Shown piece after piece: positions 17,647 to 26,436 of a stretch of 42,547 nt of DNA (its first letter is position 1; every line of letters begins with the position of its first letter). The translations under genes were made by a program, and so were the position numbers. Source of the stretch: CAVPOO01 sp963707015. Lineage in GTDB: Bacteria > Pseudomonadota > Gammaproteobacteria > Thiohalobacterales > Thiohalobacteraceae. The notes under the pieces were generated by a model. It saw nothing but the letters and a program-made list of their open reading frames with translations. It searched no databases and was not told where the DNA came from. The stretch spans positions 1 through 42,547 of the forward strand of contig CAVPOO010000025.1 of NCBI GenBank assembly GCA_963707015.1, written 5' to 3'.

Positions 17647-18699
17647 TTAGAGACTTTCGTCCAGGAGCGCTTCCACCTTGCGATTGTAGATATCCTCGGT
17701 GATCAGCCCCTGATCCAGGAGTCGTTTCAGGACCTTCAGCCGCTCTTCCAGTGAGGTCTCCGTCGGGGTTTCTTCGCTGGCAGGGGCCGCTTCGGTCGTC
17801 GCGGGTTTGCCGGCGCCTGCCGGAGCTGTTTCAGGTGGCTGCGGTCGTTCCGACTGCACCTCCTGTTCGAGCTGCTCAACCTGGCGACGCAGTGCCTCCT
17901 GCTCCTCTTCGCCCTGTTTTATTTCTTCTTCTTCAGTCGCCAATACTTCCCTTAGCTCCTTGCGCTTTTCTGCCAACTGTTCTTTTTTGCGCGCTTCTTT
18001 CATCTGCTCATGGGCTATCCATGCGACATGCACATCAATCACTAACCAGTCACGCCGTCGCGTGTTATTCAACTCTTTATTCTCAACACCATTCATGGTG
18101 ACAATCGTTTTTTCAAACCTGGAGGGCTTTTTGCGTTTACCAAAGTCAAAATCATACCGTACAATTCCCATATGAGTCGGATCGTAGGCCGCTTCATAAC
18201 CACTAAGACGGGGCCGGTCATAATCACCGATAATAATGTTCAGTTTGTTGTCTTTATAAAACGCCCGACCCGCCACAAAAAACTGCTCCGGTTCTAATCC
18301 GACGAATCTTTCAACGGTTCTTTGCATAGCAAAAATGATATCCTGATCGGGTTTCGCACTGCGTAACCCTTCTACAAGATATTGGCTTAGCAAATCTGTC
18401 TGCTGAACCGTGAACACCGGTTTGAATTCCTTTCCCTCCGCATGCTTATCCTTTTCCGGGATTTCTAGCGATCCCAGAACGGTATTTAGCTCTTTTGGGT
18501 CCAACTCTGCAGGGTGATCATTTTCGCCAAAAATGGACGTATCCAGATCAGCGTACTTAAAGTATTCATTAGTGCTTGCCTCCCAGATGACATCCTTCTT
18601 ATCCTTTTCCGTAAAGAAGCCAGTTGCAGGAACAGAACAAGCATGAAATGCGGGAACAAGAAGAAGTAAGGCAATGATGTGGTTTTTCGATAGTTTCAT
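17647..18699 (-). CDS. SHOCT-domain protein, probable lipoprotein
   Basis: 350 residues, function unknown. The N terminus LLLLVPAFHAC looks like a lipoprotein signal with an imperfect lipobox and Cys21. Residues about 30-220 form a conserved-looking domain I do not recognise. Residues about 230-275 are a charged coiled coil (KKEQLAEKRKELREV and following), then comes a Pro/Ala/Thr/Glu-rich linker, and the last 33 residues (LEERLKVLKRLLDQGLITED and on) are a SHOCT oligomerisation domain. The gene is visibly lower in GC than its neighbours and lacks a clear ribosome site. It lies downstream of the porin in the same direction but behind a strong hairpin. Confidence 0.75.
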   Translation of the reverse strand: MKLSKNHIIALLLLVPAFHACSVPATGFFTEKDKKDVIWEASTNEYFKYADLDTSIFGENDHPAELDPKELNTVLGSLEIPEKDKHAEGKEFKPVFTVQQTDLLSQYLVEGLRSAKPDQDIIFAMQRTVERFVGLEPEQFFVAGRAFYKDNKLNIIIGDYDRPRLSGYEAAYDPTHMGIVRYDFDFGKRKKPSRFEKTIVTMNGVENKELNNTRRRDWLVIDVHVAWIAHEQMKEARKKEQLAEKRKELREVLATEEEEIKQGEEEQEALRRQVEQLEQEVQSERPQPPETAPAGAGKPATTEAAPASEETPTETSLEERLKVLKRLLDQGLITEDIYNRKVEALLDESL

Positions 18700-18889
18700 T
18701 ATGGCCAGAATCTAATTGGCTGTGCTGAAGGCTAGCTGAAGGTTAGAGGTTGGACTGCGTCAGAAGTTTACAGCAAGTATGCAAAAGCCTCCAACAAAAA
18801 GAGCTTAGCCCCGTATGCACCTCAGCGGGCTGAAGACCATCCCAGTGCTGAACAGAATCGATGGACAATAAGGGGTATGCCATTAATAG

Positions 18890-18915
18890 ACAATGGCCTC
18901 CGAAGAGGCCATTGT
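18890..18915 (-). terminator. Hairpin terminator after the porin gene
   Basis: Eleven-base perfect stem ACAATGGCCTC/GAGGCCATTGT; read on the minus strand the loop is TTCG closed by C-G, an extra-stable UUCG tetraloop. It stands 38 bases after the porin stop. No clear T-run follows, so factor-independent termination is likely but not certain. The rest of 18700-18952 shows nothing further. Confidence 0.6.
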
Positions 18916-18952
18916 TAATACAGCAACATTTGATTAACTTTTCAGACAAATT

Positions 18953-20179
18953 TCAGAAAAAAAACGTCGCGGCAAGCGTGAACGTATTCAGATCATCTGC
19001 ACCATCGTATATCGCCTTGGCATTCGCATCCCCATCGACATTGAGGCTCAGATTTTCCAACTTACCGTAGATTCTCAGCCTGTCGCCAAACTCCTGCACC
19101 ACAGATGCACCAATACGCTGTACATCGGAGCCATCTATGCCGTCAACATTGCCCCCACCGTATTGGTCCTTGTAGTAACCGAACTCGCCGTATATAGATG
19201 TGTCACCAAAACGAAACCAGCGTTTCTTGATACCCGCCTTGACATAATACGCATCGGTATCATCACCTGTTCCTGAGTTCGCATCATCGGCTTTCTCGTA
19301 TTGATAGGTGAGCACACCAAACAGGCCAGTCCCGCTATGCAACACACCACCTTGCGCTTGAAAGATTTGGGATTTAGACCCGCCAACGTTAGTGCCACCG
19401 TTACTGTTGTGTGCGTAGCCGCCATGAAGCATGGTTTTGAAATTACCAAAGTTAGTGTCATATTTGAGGGCAATATCGTAGATATTGTCATTTGAATAAC
19501 CAACCGCTGCGCTAAGGTCACCAAAGGCGGGCAGGTCATAGCGGAGACCATTCCGATAGACGCCATTACAATCTAGCCCGATACCCAGACCAGGCGTGGT
19601 CAGACATTGCAGAAACTCCCCCCAGGTTGTGTTGGATGCACCCGCGCCTAGGCCTCTAATAAAGAAGCCATTGCCGCGGAACACGGGGGAAATGCCGGAC
19701 CAGATAGTCCCGGAAGGATCGGCGAGCACCGCGATGTTATCGGTCGGCATGCTTTGCAGACCGACAGTGACCTTACCCCAGGGACCACCTATGTGGACGT
19801 TGCTGCTGAGCAGACCAATGTCACCACCGTTGAAGGTGTCGATGTTGTCCTGGTTAGCAAAAAGCAAGGGCGTGACCGAACCACCACCAGCAAAGTTTTC
19901 CACGCCGGATAAGGGTTCGATAATAACCTCAAAACCCGCATCCAGATTCGTTTCCGGCGGCTTATAAGTACCGGCCAATGAAATACGGCTACCCAGGGTC
20001 GTACCGTTATCAGACAGCTGATTAACATTGCTGTCGTCACCATCATCCCAGTACGTCATACCTTCGTTGATCCAGCCTGAGAGAGTCAAGTCACCCTCAG
20101 CCATTACCGCCTGTGAAGCAGGAAGCGTGATCATTGCGGTAACCAGACAGACTCCCTTAAAGAGTTTGTATTGCCTCAT
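18953..20179 (-). CDS. Outer-membrane porin, general bacterial type
   Basis: 408 residues. A signal peptide (VCLVTAMITLPASQAVMAEG, cleavage near residue 28) precedes a beta-barrel with alternating hydrophobic strands, Gly/Asn/Asp-rich loops, and a C-terminal aromatic strand ending ATFFF with terminal Phe, the barrel-assembly signal. Strands such as GWINEGMTYWDD, KVTVGLQSMPTDNIAV and IYGEFGYYKDQYGGG are typical of trimeric porins of proteobacteria. GGAGG lies before the ATG. Two cysteines (in LQCLTTPGLGIGLDCNG) could form a loop disulphide, which is uncommon in porins. Specificity cannot be told. GC content is lower than that of the flanking operons. Confidence 0.88.
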   Translation of the reverse strand: MRQYKLFKGVCLVTAMITLPASQAVMAEGDLTLSGWINEGMTYWDDGDDSNVNQLSDNGTTLGSRISLAGTYKPPETNLDAGFEVIIEPLSGVENFAGGGSVTPLLFANQDNIDTFNGGDIGLLSSNVHIGGPWGKVTVGLQSMPTDNIAVLADPSGTIWSGISPVFRGNGFFIRGLGAGASNTTWGEFLQCLTTPGLGIGLDCNGVYRNGLRYDLPAFGDLSAAVGYSNDNIYDIALKYDTNFGNFKTMLHGGYAHNSNGGTNVGGSKSQIFQAQGGVLHSGTGLFGVLTYQYEKADDANSGTGDDTDAYYVKAGIKKRWFRFGDTSIYGEFGYYKDQYGGGNVDGIDGSDVQRIGASVVQEFGDRLRIYGKLENLSLNVDGDANAKAIYDGADDLNTFTLAATFFF

Positions 20180-20245
20180 TTAAATTTCCTCCCGAGAAAA
20201 GCCAAACAGAAAAATAACTTCTGCAACCCCGACCCAGTCATCAAC

Positions 20246-20404
20246 CTACCAGTCATGCAACAACCTGATTTTTTCTGAACATCTCTTTGGCGCCCATCGA
20301 CCGACCTCGATCGGTCCGCCTGCATGAGCGGTACAGGTTGCGAACGCCAGACTCAGCGAGTCGGCGAACGCGCCCCGTTTTTGCGTGAATTGTTTTTTCC
20401 CCAT
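20246..20404 (-). CDS. Possible 52-residue ORF upstream of the porin
   Basis: ATG at 20404 is preceded at ideal spacing by a full AAGGAGG Shine-Dalgarno (20410-20416, minus strand). The frame reads MGKKQFTQKRGAFADSL, then SLAFATCTAHAGGPIEVG, and ends LLHDW before TAG. The Lys/Arg-rich start followed by a short apolar stretch ending AHA is reminiscent of a small exported peptide, but the hydrophobic core is weak. It matches no family I know; it could be a real small gene, a leader for the porin 67 bases downstream, or a gene remnant. Confidence 0.35.
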   Translation of the reverse strand: MGKKQFTQKRGAFADSLSLAFATCTAHAGGPIEVGRWAPKRCSEKIRLLHDW

Positions 20405-20955
20405 CTCAACCTCCTTAGCCTGTGTAGCGTGGTAAAACCCTCGACTGCGGTAGTAGTGGCCCGCACTGTTTTCGCGCCCGTGTACAACCCGAGGTCCTGC
20501 TGCGCGTTGGTTTTAAACAAATTTTTTGACTGCAACGCAACAACGCAGAACGCAACAATGCAACACGCGCGCCAGCGCTGGGTGTGATAGTATAAGTTTT
20601 TGTTTCCAAACGATGTTTTGTTTATTCTACAGTCACAACGAGGTCAATCCAGGGGAAAACTGTCATATCAGCAGAGCATTCGTTGTCAGATATGCAACCA
20701 CCTGTTGCAAATATGGCACGCAATTCTCTTTCTCGGCTCGCCCTGTCAGTTAGCTCATTGATAATTGGCACTGTCATAACGAAATAATCTGTCGATGGGA
20801 TGTCGTAATTTCACAACACTGGCGTTGCGACAGCCTGATCCCCGGGTCACCAGAGGACAGTCAAGCGGGAGCGGCAAGGGAATCTGAAAAAAACTGTCCA
20901 GGAACGGTCGGGCGCCCCAGCAGAGTCGCCGGCGCCGGGCAGCCAGCGGGTCGGC
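20405..20955. other. Gene-free, low-GC regulatory region between mxaL and the porin
   Basis: No convincing gene apart from the 52-codon ORF to its left. It carries a cluster of short repeats of the type CAACGCA (about 20532-20560; CAACGCAACAACGCAGAACG then CAACAATGCA), an inverted pair CATATC (20664-20669) and GATATG (20689-20694), and a palindrome TGCAAC-N5-GTTGCA (20693-20709). These look like regulator sites for the leftward porin transcript, whose leader would be long. The right 150 bases are GC-rich and contain the 3' side of mxaL. Confidence 0.45.
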
Positions 20956-21951
20956 TCACACGGACTTACCCGCACGCCCAGGCGCCGGAACCGCGACGTA
21001 GGCGAGCAGGAGACTCAGCGCGGCCAGGATCCCGGGCAGCCAGCGCAAATCCGTGGGCGCGGGCCTGTCGTCGGCAAAGGCTGACTGTGTCAGCCGAATT
21101 GCAAGTTGCTGCGGCGTTTGCGGATGAAAATACTGAAGCCCGGTTTCCCTGGCCAGCCGTTCGAGATAGGCCTCATGCAGGGCGGACAAGTGTTCCGTCC
21201 CTGCCGCAATCCGCTTCTCCACATCGGACATATCGACCCCGACCATGGGCTCGGCCTGCACATTGGCGCCGCGCCCCAGACTGTAGGTGTCGACCTGCAA
21301 CACCTCCCCGGCGGACCAGTAAGCCACCACCTTCCCGTCGCCGTCGAGCCTGGGTATCGGCGCGGGCTCCGAGCCCCCGATACCGATGATCGCGCCACCG
21401 ATTTCGCCAGGCGCGCTTTGAAAGCGGGGTCTGAACTCGGGGTGGACGGGCGGGGCTTCGTGCCCGTCCGTCAGGAAAACCAGGCGCGTCTCTTTGCCCA
21501 GCGCAGCGGCGAGCGAAAGGCTGGAATACAGACCCTTGGCGACTTCACTGCGCGCCGCCCAGGCCATGCGCCAGTCGATCCTGTCGAGCATGGTCGACAG
21601 GACGGCGTAGTTTTCACACACCTCCACCGGCGCGAACAGCAGAAAGGTCCGGTGTTCGGTGAAGACAGCGAGGCCGGCCTGGGAACCGCAGGGAAGCCTT
21701 TCCAGTGTCCGGCGCACGGCGGCCTTCGCAAAGTCGAGACGCGTGACCGGCGCATCGTTCACGCCGACATCACTCACGTTCATGCTCTGGGTCACGTCGA
21801 AGGTAAATACAAAGCGGAAGACCTCGCGCTTGAGCACCGCTGCGGGTCCGCCAAGCGCAGCAAGCAGCAGCCCGGCGGCCAGCAGCAACAGCAGCAGCCG
21901 TGCATCGAGATGCGTCCGCAAACGCTGCCTGAGTTGCTGAAGGCGCGTCAT
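20956..21951 (-). CDS. mxaL: MxaL-like VWA protein, methanol dehydrogenase maturation
   Basis: 331 residues from the ATG at 21951, which overlaps the mxaK stop (ATGA). A transmembrane helix (LLLLLLAAGLLLAALGG, about 18-34) is followed by a von Willebrand A domain with a MIDAS-like FDVTQSMNVSD (about 49-60) and FLTDGHEAP; a last helix GILAALSLLLAYVAVPAPG lies at the C terminus. The order MoxR-DUF58-MxaA-VWA-MxaK-VWA equals mxaRSACKL of methylotrophs, whose products are needed to insert calcium into methanol dehydrogenase. The first MIDAS position set is DxTxS rather than DxSxS. Identification leans on gene order as well as the domain. Confidence 0.85.
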   Translation of the reverse strand: MTRLQQLRQRLRTHLDARLLLLLLAAGLLLAALGGPAAVLKREVFRFVFTFDVTQSMNVSDVGVNDAPVTRLDFAKAAVRRTLERLPCGSQAGLAVFTEHRTFLLFAPVEVCENYAVLSTMLDRIDWRMAWAARSEVAKGLYSSLSLAAALGKETRLVFLTDGHEAPPVHPEFRPRFQSAPGEIGGAIIGIGGSEPAPIPRLDGDGKVVAYWSAGEVLQVDTYSLGRGANVQAEPMVGVDMSDVEKRIAAGTEHLSALHEAYLERLARETGLQYFHPQTPQQLAIRLTQSAFADDRPAPTDLRWLPGILAALSLLLAYVAVPAPGRAGKSV

Positions 21952-22493
21952 GGCAGCTCTCCGCGAGCCGGCATCGCCGTCGTCGCCCGGGGGCTGCGTT
22001 CGGGCATGATGTCTGCTTCGCTTTCCTGCTCTGCAGGGTCCGGCAGCAGGCTGAGCGCACGTTCCAGGTTGAATTTCGCGTCCCAATCCTGACTGTTCAC
22101 GCGCAGCAACGCGCGATAATTCTCCTTGGCCAGTTCGATGAGAGGGATCGCCAGATCATCGTTCTGCTCACCACCCAGGGTCAGCGCCTGACGCAGATAG
22201 AGGTTGGCCATGTTGAACCTGACTGCGGCGGCAAGCTCAGCATCATGGGGTTCGACCTCACCATAGGCGAGCAGGGTCTGCTCGAACTCGCCCTGCTGCT
22301 GAAGACCGTAAGCGGTTGCGAAGCGCCCTAGCTCCGTTCTCTGGCCAACCTCGAAGAATGCGCCACGCTCGAGGGCCGCATTGAAGCGTTGCGCGCTCAT
22401 CACCAGGTAAAGCTCGTAGGCCATCCCGAGCATGATCGCCGGCACCAACAGCGCGGCAACCCCGATCCGACGCCCTCGGGCAGTCACTGCCAT
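21948..22493 (-). CDS. mxaK: MxaK-like protein
   Basis: 181 residues. One N-terminal transmembrane helix (VAALLVPAIMLGMAYELYLV, about 11-30) then a helical, TPR-like periplasmic part: FATAYGLQQQGEFEQTLLAY, ELAAAVRFNMANLYLRQAL and AKENYRALLRVNSQDWDAKF. This combination and the position between two VWA genes identify MxaK, an accessory factor of methanol dehydrogenase maturation. The ATG at 22493 overlaps the mxaC stop by ten bases. The open frame extends upstream but without a ribosome site. Confidence 0.82.
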   Translation of the reverse strand: MAVTARGRRIGVAALLVPAIMLGMAYELYLVMSAQRFNAALERGAFFEVGQRTELGRFATAYGLQQQGEFEQTLLAYGEVEPHDAELAAAVRFNMANLYLRQALTLGGEQNDDLAIPLIELAKENYRALLRVNSQDWDAKFNLERALSLLPDPAEQESEADIMPERSPRATTAMPARGELP

Positions 22494-23476
22494 CGTCTTA
22501 CTTCCAGCAGTTTTGCGGCGATCAGCACGACCAGCAGGGCGAGTGCAGCGGCGTAACACAACGCTGACAGGTCGCGTCTGGGCACAAGGTCGTGATAGCG
22601 GATCGGAAGGTTTTGCAGGCGGTTGACATCGGCGATCGCCCGCGCCAGTGCCTGCGGATTTTCGCTGTCGTAGACCCGGTAGGGCGTCCCCATACCCGAA
22701 AAGAAGGTGTGCAGGGCACGCGCCGGCGCGGTCTCGGCGGGTGCCGTGCTGTCGACCTCGTCCGCGATCCCGGGACTGTTGCGCGAACGCAGGTAAAGCC
22801 AGTACAGCGCCACCCGATGACGCTCGAGCAAATGCGCAATGCGCTCGCGCATGCCGAGACTCAGTTTCGCCCCACCGTCAGAGATCAGCATTACCACCCG
22901 CGAGCCCGTGTAGGGTCGGTTGTCGAAAAACCGGATCGCCTCGATGAGACCCAGACCGACATCCGTCTCCGACAGGCCGCGGCCGATATTACCGGCCCGA
23001 ATGGCGGCCTGGATGACCTCCTGTTTGTCGGTCAGCGGCAAGACCGGAATGGGGTAGGTGCTGAACACCACCATCCCGAACAGGTCGTTGCCACGGCTGG
23101 CGACAAAGTCCGAGAGCAGGCGGCGCGCAAGGCTGCCCTTCGATTCGTAGCTGGCCCCACCCAGGGGATTGTTGAAGGGCTGCCCGGCAAAGGGTTCATC
23201 CATGCTGCGGCTGCGATCCAGCAGCAGCACGATGTGTGCGCCTGCGCCGATACGCTCGACCTCCTCGGCCGCCCGGAAGGGGCTGCTGACGGCGATTATC
23301 AGCAGGGCGATCAGCACGGCGGGCACCACCCGCAGCGCCAGCCCGATCAGCACAGAGAGGCCGTCGCGCGGGATCATCATCAGCCAGGAATAGGTGACGG
23401 CGCTCTGGCGACGCAGGATCAGTGGCAGCAGGCTGAGCGGCAGCAGCCAGAGCACCCAGGGGTACGCCACCCCCAT
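22484..23476 (-). CDS. mxaC: MxaC-like VWA protein (BatA type)
   Basis: 330 residues from the ATG at 23476, two bases after the mxaA stop. N-terminal BatA-type membrane helices (PWVLWLLPLSLLPLILRRQ and VVPAVLIALLIIAVSSPF) precede a VWA domain with canonical MIDAS DRSRSMDEPF at about residues 87-96, a conserved Thr/Asp region (SETDVGLGLIEAIRFFDNRP) and VVMLISDGG. A C-terminal helix (CYAAALALLVVLIAAKLLEV) anchors the end. It would form the membrane complex with MxaL, MxaS and the AAA ATPase MxaR. Confidence 0.87.
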   Translation of the reverse strand: MGVAYPWVLWLLPLSLLPLILRRQSAVTYSWLMMIPRDGLSVLIGLALRVVPAVLIALLIIAVSSPFRAAEEVERIGAGAHIVLLLDRSRSMDEPFAGQPFNNPLGGASYESKGSLARRLLSDFVASRGNDLFGMVVFSTYPIPVLPLTDKQEVIQAAIRAGNIGRGLSETDVGLGLIEAIRFFDNRPYTGSRVVMLISDGGAKLSLGMRERIAHLLERHRVALYWLYLRSRNSPGIADEVDSTAPAETAPARALHTFFSGMGTPYRVYDSENPQALARAIADVNRLQNLPIRYHDLVPRRDLSALCYAAALALLVVLIAAKLLEVRRWQ

Positions 23477-23478
23477 GT

Positions 23479-24417
23479 TCACGCGCCGCCCCGTTCGAGC
23501 GCGCGACAGCGCCGGCAAAGCTGCAGCAGGTCCTGCAGCGAGTCCGCATCCGTTGCCAGGCTCTGGCGAGGCCGGAAAAAGGCCTGCCGGGACTGCATGA
23601 AGAGCCCCTCTATGGACGCGCGCAGACTGGCGAACTCAGGGTGGCGGACGAAGAACAGATCCAGGTTGTCTGCGAACAGGGTCCGGCCTGCCGTTTGATT
23701 GAACGCCCGGTGCAGACGGCGTAGCGCATCGAGGTAACGGGCCTCGCTGAAGGGCTTTCGCGCGAGTCTTCTGAGGTCGCGAAGGGCATGGGCGAACGGC
23801 CGGTTGCGGCGCGCGAGCAGCGGCATCCCCCACCAGGCATGCGCGAGATACATCAGAGCCGTGAACAGTCCCGCCGCCAGGGCGATCAGCCGATAGACAT
23901 GCGGCCGGACCGGCATCGCGGGTGGGGGACGATCGGGACGCAGCTCGGGCAGTGCCGCCGAGCCCTCGATGCGCCGCGGTGCGAGTGGAGCCAGCGAAAA
24001 ACGCCACTCGGGCACCATCACCGGGAGGCTGGGCCCACCCTTGCCAACCCGGAGCTCCACGGGCGGGATGGCCAGGGTCTGCAGCCGCTCGGCAAAATGG
24101 AAGATCTGATAGGTGAGCAGAATCTCGTAGCGGGTGGTGTCCCGGACCTGGCGCACGCGCACGACGGGAGCGCGCAGCTCGAGCCCCGCGCGGAGCTGCC
24201 CGGCCGCGGGCAGCGATGCCTCGTCCAGCCGATAGGGCCTTGCGAGCTCGAGGGTAATCCTGTGGTCCAGGGTGTCACCGATCACATAGCCGAAAGCGCG
24301 CGGGGTCACTACCTCCAGGCGCTTGACGACGGGCTCGGCCGGCAGCTGTGGCGACAGCGCGCACAACAGCACGAACACGGCATACCACCCCGTCCCCCTG
24401 TGTGCCAGCCCGCTCAC
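23479..24417 (-). CDS. mxaA: MxaA-like protein
   Basis: 312 residues. A signal peptide (WYAVFVLLCALSPQLPAEP) and a periplasmic beta-rich domain starting VVKRLEVVTPRAFGYVIGDT are followed by a transmembrane helix (YRLIALAAGLFTALMYLAHAW, split around residue 175-195) and a cytoplasmic helical tail. MxaA is required for active, calcium-containing methanol dehydrogenase in methylotrophs. The start is a GTG overlapping the mxaS stop as GTGA. Recognition rests on architecture plus position third in mxaRSACKL. Confidence 0.85.
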   Translation of the reverse strand: MSGLAHRGTGWYAVFVLLCALSPQLPAEPVVKRLEVVTPRAFGYVIGDTLDHRITLELARPYRLDEASLPAAGQLRAGLELRAPVVRVRQVRDTTRYEILLTYQIFHFAERLQTLAIPPVELRVGKGGPSLPVMVPEWRFSLAPLAPRRIEGSAALPELRPDRPPPAMPVRPHVYRLIALAAGLFTALMYLAHAWWGMPLLARRNRPFAHALRDLRRLARKPFSEARYLDALRRLHRAFNQTAGRTLFADNLDLFFVRHPEFASLRASIEGLFMQSRQAFFRPRQSLATDADSLQDLLQLCRRCRALERGGA

Positions 24418-25253
24418 TCGTAGAAATAGCGGGTCACTTCACCGGCATCGAAGCGATCCCGCAGGAACAGCGGCGTTGTGCCACTGGCCAGAAAACACTC
24501 CACCAGCCTCTGGCGGCGCTCGGCAAACGCCCTGTGAATCCGCTCGCGCAGGGCCGGACGAAGCAGCACCGTGCGGTACCTGCCCAGCTCCGCGTCCCGG
24601 AGCGCGGCGATGCCGCTGGCGGGCAGCCCGATCTCGACGCTGTCCCACAGCACGACAGGGACCACCTTGTGGCGCGCCAGGCCTGCCAGGATCTGACTCA
24701 GCAAGTCCAGAGAGAAATGAAAATCCGAACACAGAAAGACCAGGCTGCGCGACTGGCTCATGTGACCCGGCGCCTCCAGCATACCGCGTGCGTCAGATGC
24801 CGTCGGGACGAAGTCACGCAAGCGGGTGCTCACCTCCTCGCCTGCCGCCTTGGCCCGCGTCAAGGGCTGCAGGAAGTCGGCTCGAACCCGGCTGTCGCAA
24901 CCCATGAAACCGAAGGGATCACCGGTCCGATAGGCCGAATAGCCAAGCGAGACCGCGAAGTCCGCCAGCACATCGAGTTTGCGGCTGCACCCCGCAAAAC
25001 CCATGGAGGCCGACAGGTCCGCGATCAGGTAGACGGGAATGGCGCTGCGCTGGGTGTAGACGCGCATGACGATCTGTTCGAAAGGATCGCGCAGGCTCGC
25101 CTGTATATCGAAGCGCCGGGGGTCGGGTGCGCCGAGCAGCGTCGCATGGCCGCGGAATTCGAAGCCGCCGCCGGCACCCGCGCCGCGGTGGTAGCCGGGG
25201 CGGCTGCTCCTGATCTGCCACGGCACCCGGTAGTGAAACTCCGCGACACCCAT
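24414..25253 (-). CDS. mxaS: MxaS-like DUF58 protein
   Basis: 279 residues of the DUF58 family that partners MoxR ATPases. Characteristic segments are FDIQASLRDPFEQIVMRVYT (about 48-67), VYLIADLSASMGFAG (about 76-90, a VWA-like DxSxS), and FLCSDFHFSLDLL. It lacks membrane helices and is presumably cytoplasmic or membrane-associated via its partners. It starts 12 bases after the mxaR stop and its own stop overlaps mxaA. Confidence 0.87.
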   Translation of the reverse strand: MGVAEFHYRVPWQIRSSRPGYHRGAGAGGGFEFRGHATLLGAPDPRRFDIQASLRDPFEQIVMRVYTQRSAIPVYLIADLSASMGFAGCSRKLDVLADFAVSLGYSAYRTGDPFGFMGCDSRVRADFLQPLTRAKAAGEEVSTRLRDFVPTASDARGMLEAPGHMSQSRSLVFLCSDFHFSLDLLSQILAGLARHKVVPVVLWDSVEIGLPASGIAALRDAELGRYRTVLLRPALRERIHRAFAERRQRLVECFLASGTTPLFLRDRFDAGEVTRYFYE

Positions 25254-25264
25254 AGCCGCGTCGC

Positions 25265-26287
25265 TCAGGGTGCCGGGACCTGGCGCAGGATCTGGTCCAT
25301 CAGCTCCGCCGCCAGCCGGGATCTGCGCAGTTCATAGACCGGTGTAAAAAACACCCGGTGTGCCACCGTCTCGGCAAACACCGCGTGGATGTCCTCCGGT
25401 AGCAGCATGTCGCGGCCCGCAAGCCATGCCGCCACCCTGGCCGCCCGCAGCAACATGCTCATACCCCGGGGGCTGACACCGGCCAGGATGAGGGCCTCGA
25501 TGTTGACATCGTCCAGCGCGATGCCGAACTCCGCGGGATGGCGGGTTGCCCGGCACAGCTTCAGCGCATAGTCCTGGAGCGCGTCGCTGGCATGGACGCG
25601 CCGCTGTATCAGCGCCGCGATCGTATTGAGTTCCGCGTAAGGCACGACGCCAGGCTCGACCTGTTCGATCAGTGCGGTGACGTCGTGAAATCTCGGGTCG
25701 AACATCAGCGCCCGCTGCAGGGCCGGATCGCCGGGCGCCTCGATCAGGACCTCCATGAGGAAACGGTCGCGCGCCGCGGAGGGGATTTCGAAGGTCTCCT
25801 CCTTCTCCACGCGATTGCGGTCCGCGAATACCTGCAGGTGTGGAAAGCTGTATTCGCGATTGAATGCGCCGACACTGCGTTCGGCCATCACGCGCAGCAG
25901 CAGCGAGTGCATCTGGGGACGCGCACGGTTGACCTCGTTGAAGAAGAATGTGGCCAGTGAGTCCCCATGTTTGAGCAGCGGACCCGGTGCCACGCGCGGC
26001 TTGCCGTCCTCGCTGATGTAGGTGTAGTAGACGAGATCACTGGGCATCAGGTCGATGCTGCCCTCGATGCGTTCGTAGGCACCCCCGACGGCACGCGCGA
26101 AGCTTCGCAGCAGGGTCGTCTTGCCAACGCCGACGTCCCCCTCGAGCAGCACGTGGCCCCGCGCGAAGAGCGCGATATTCAGCAGCCGTATGGCCCGGTC
26201 CTGGCCGATCAGGACCTTTTGCACTTCCTCTTCCAGCCTGAGGGCCAGCGTGCGCCAGTCGTCGAGACCCGCATTGTGCTGCGGCAT
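25265..26287 (-). CDS. mxaR: MxaR, MoxR-family AAA ATPase
   Basis: 340 residues from the ATG at 26287 (CAGGGG upstream); a GTG at 26317 lacks a ribosome site. AAA+ chaperone of the MoxR branch: Walker A EGDVGVGKTT (about 49-58), then LVYYTYISEDGKPRV, the Walker B-like FFFNEVNRARPQMHSLLL, sensor region FADRNRVEKEETFEIPSAAR and DRFLMEV, and the arginine-rich lid with SPRGMSMLLRAARVAAW. The Walker B ends NE instead of the usual DE, and the normally invariant ATQNP reads ADRNR. First gene of mxaRSACKL; mxaFJGI is not next to it. Confidence 0.9.
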   Translation of the reverse strand: MPQHNAGLDDWRTLALRLEEEVQKVLIGQDRAIRLLNIALFARGHVLLEGDVGVGKTTLLRSFARAVGGAYERIEGSIDLMPSDLVYYTYISEDGKPRVAPGPLLKHGDSLATFFFNEVNRARPQMHSLLLRVMAERSVGAFNREYSFPHLQVFADRNRVEKEETFEIPSAARDRFLMEVLIEAPGDPALQRALMFDPRFHDVTALIEQVEPGVVPYAELNTIAALIQRRVHASDALQDYALKLCRATRHPAEFGIALDDVNIEALILAGVSPRGMSMLLRAARVAAWLAGRDMLLPEDIHAVFAETVAHRVFFTPVYELRRSRLAAELMDQILRQVPAP

Positions 26288-26436
26288 TTCCAGCCCCTGT
26301 TTTGCCTCGCCTGTCACGTCGTAGTTTCGGGTCGTGGGGCCGTGTGATCCCTCTTCTCAGGACTGCCCCGACTCTTTCGGAGAGGGTTCGCCCCGGAAAC
26401 CGGTCCGGATGCGGGTTGCAGACCGAATTGTCCTTC

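Noticed and set aside
20246..20404. Small ORF as PqqA
   Set aside because: It lacks the Glu-x-x-x-Tyr pair and is twice the usual PqqA length.
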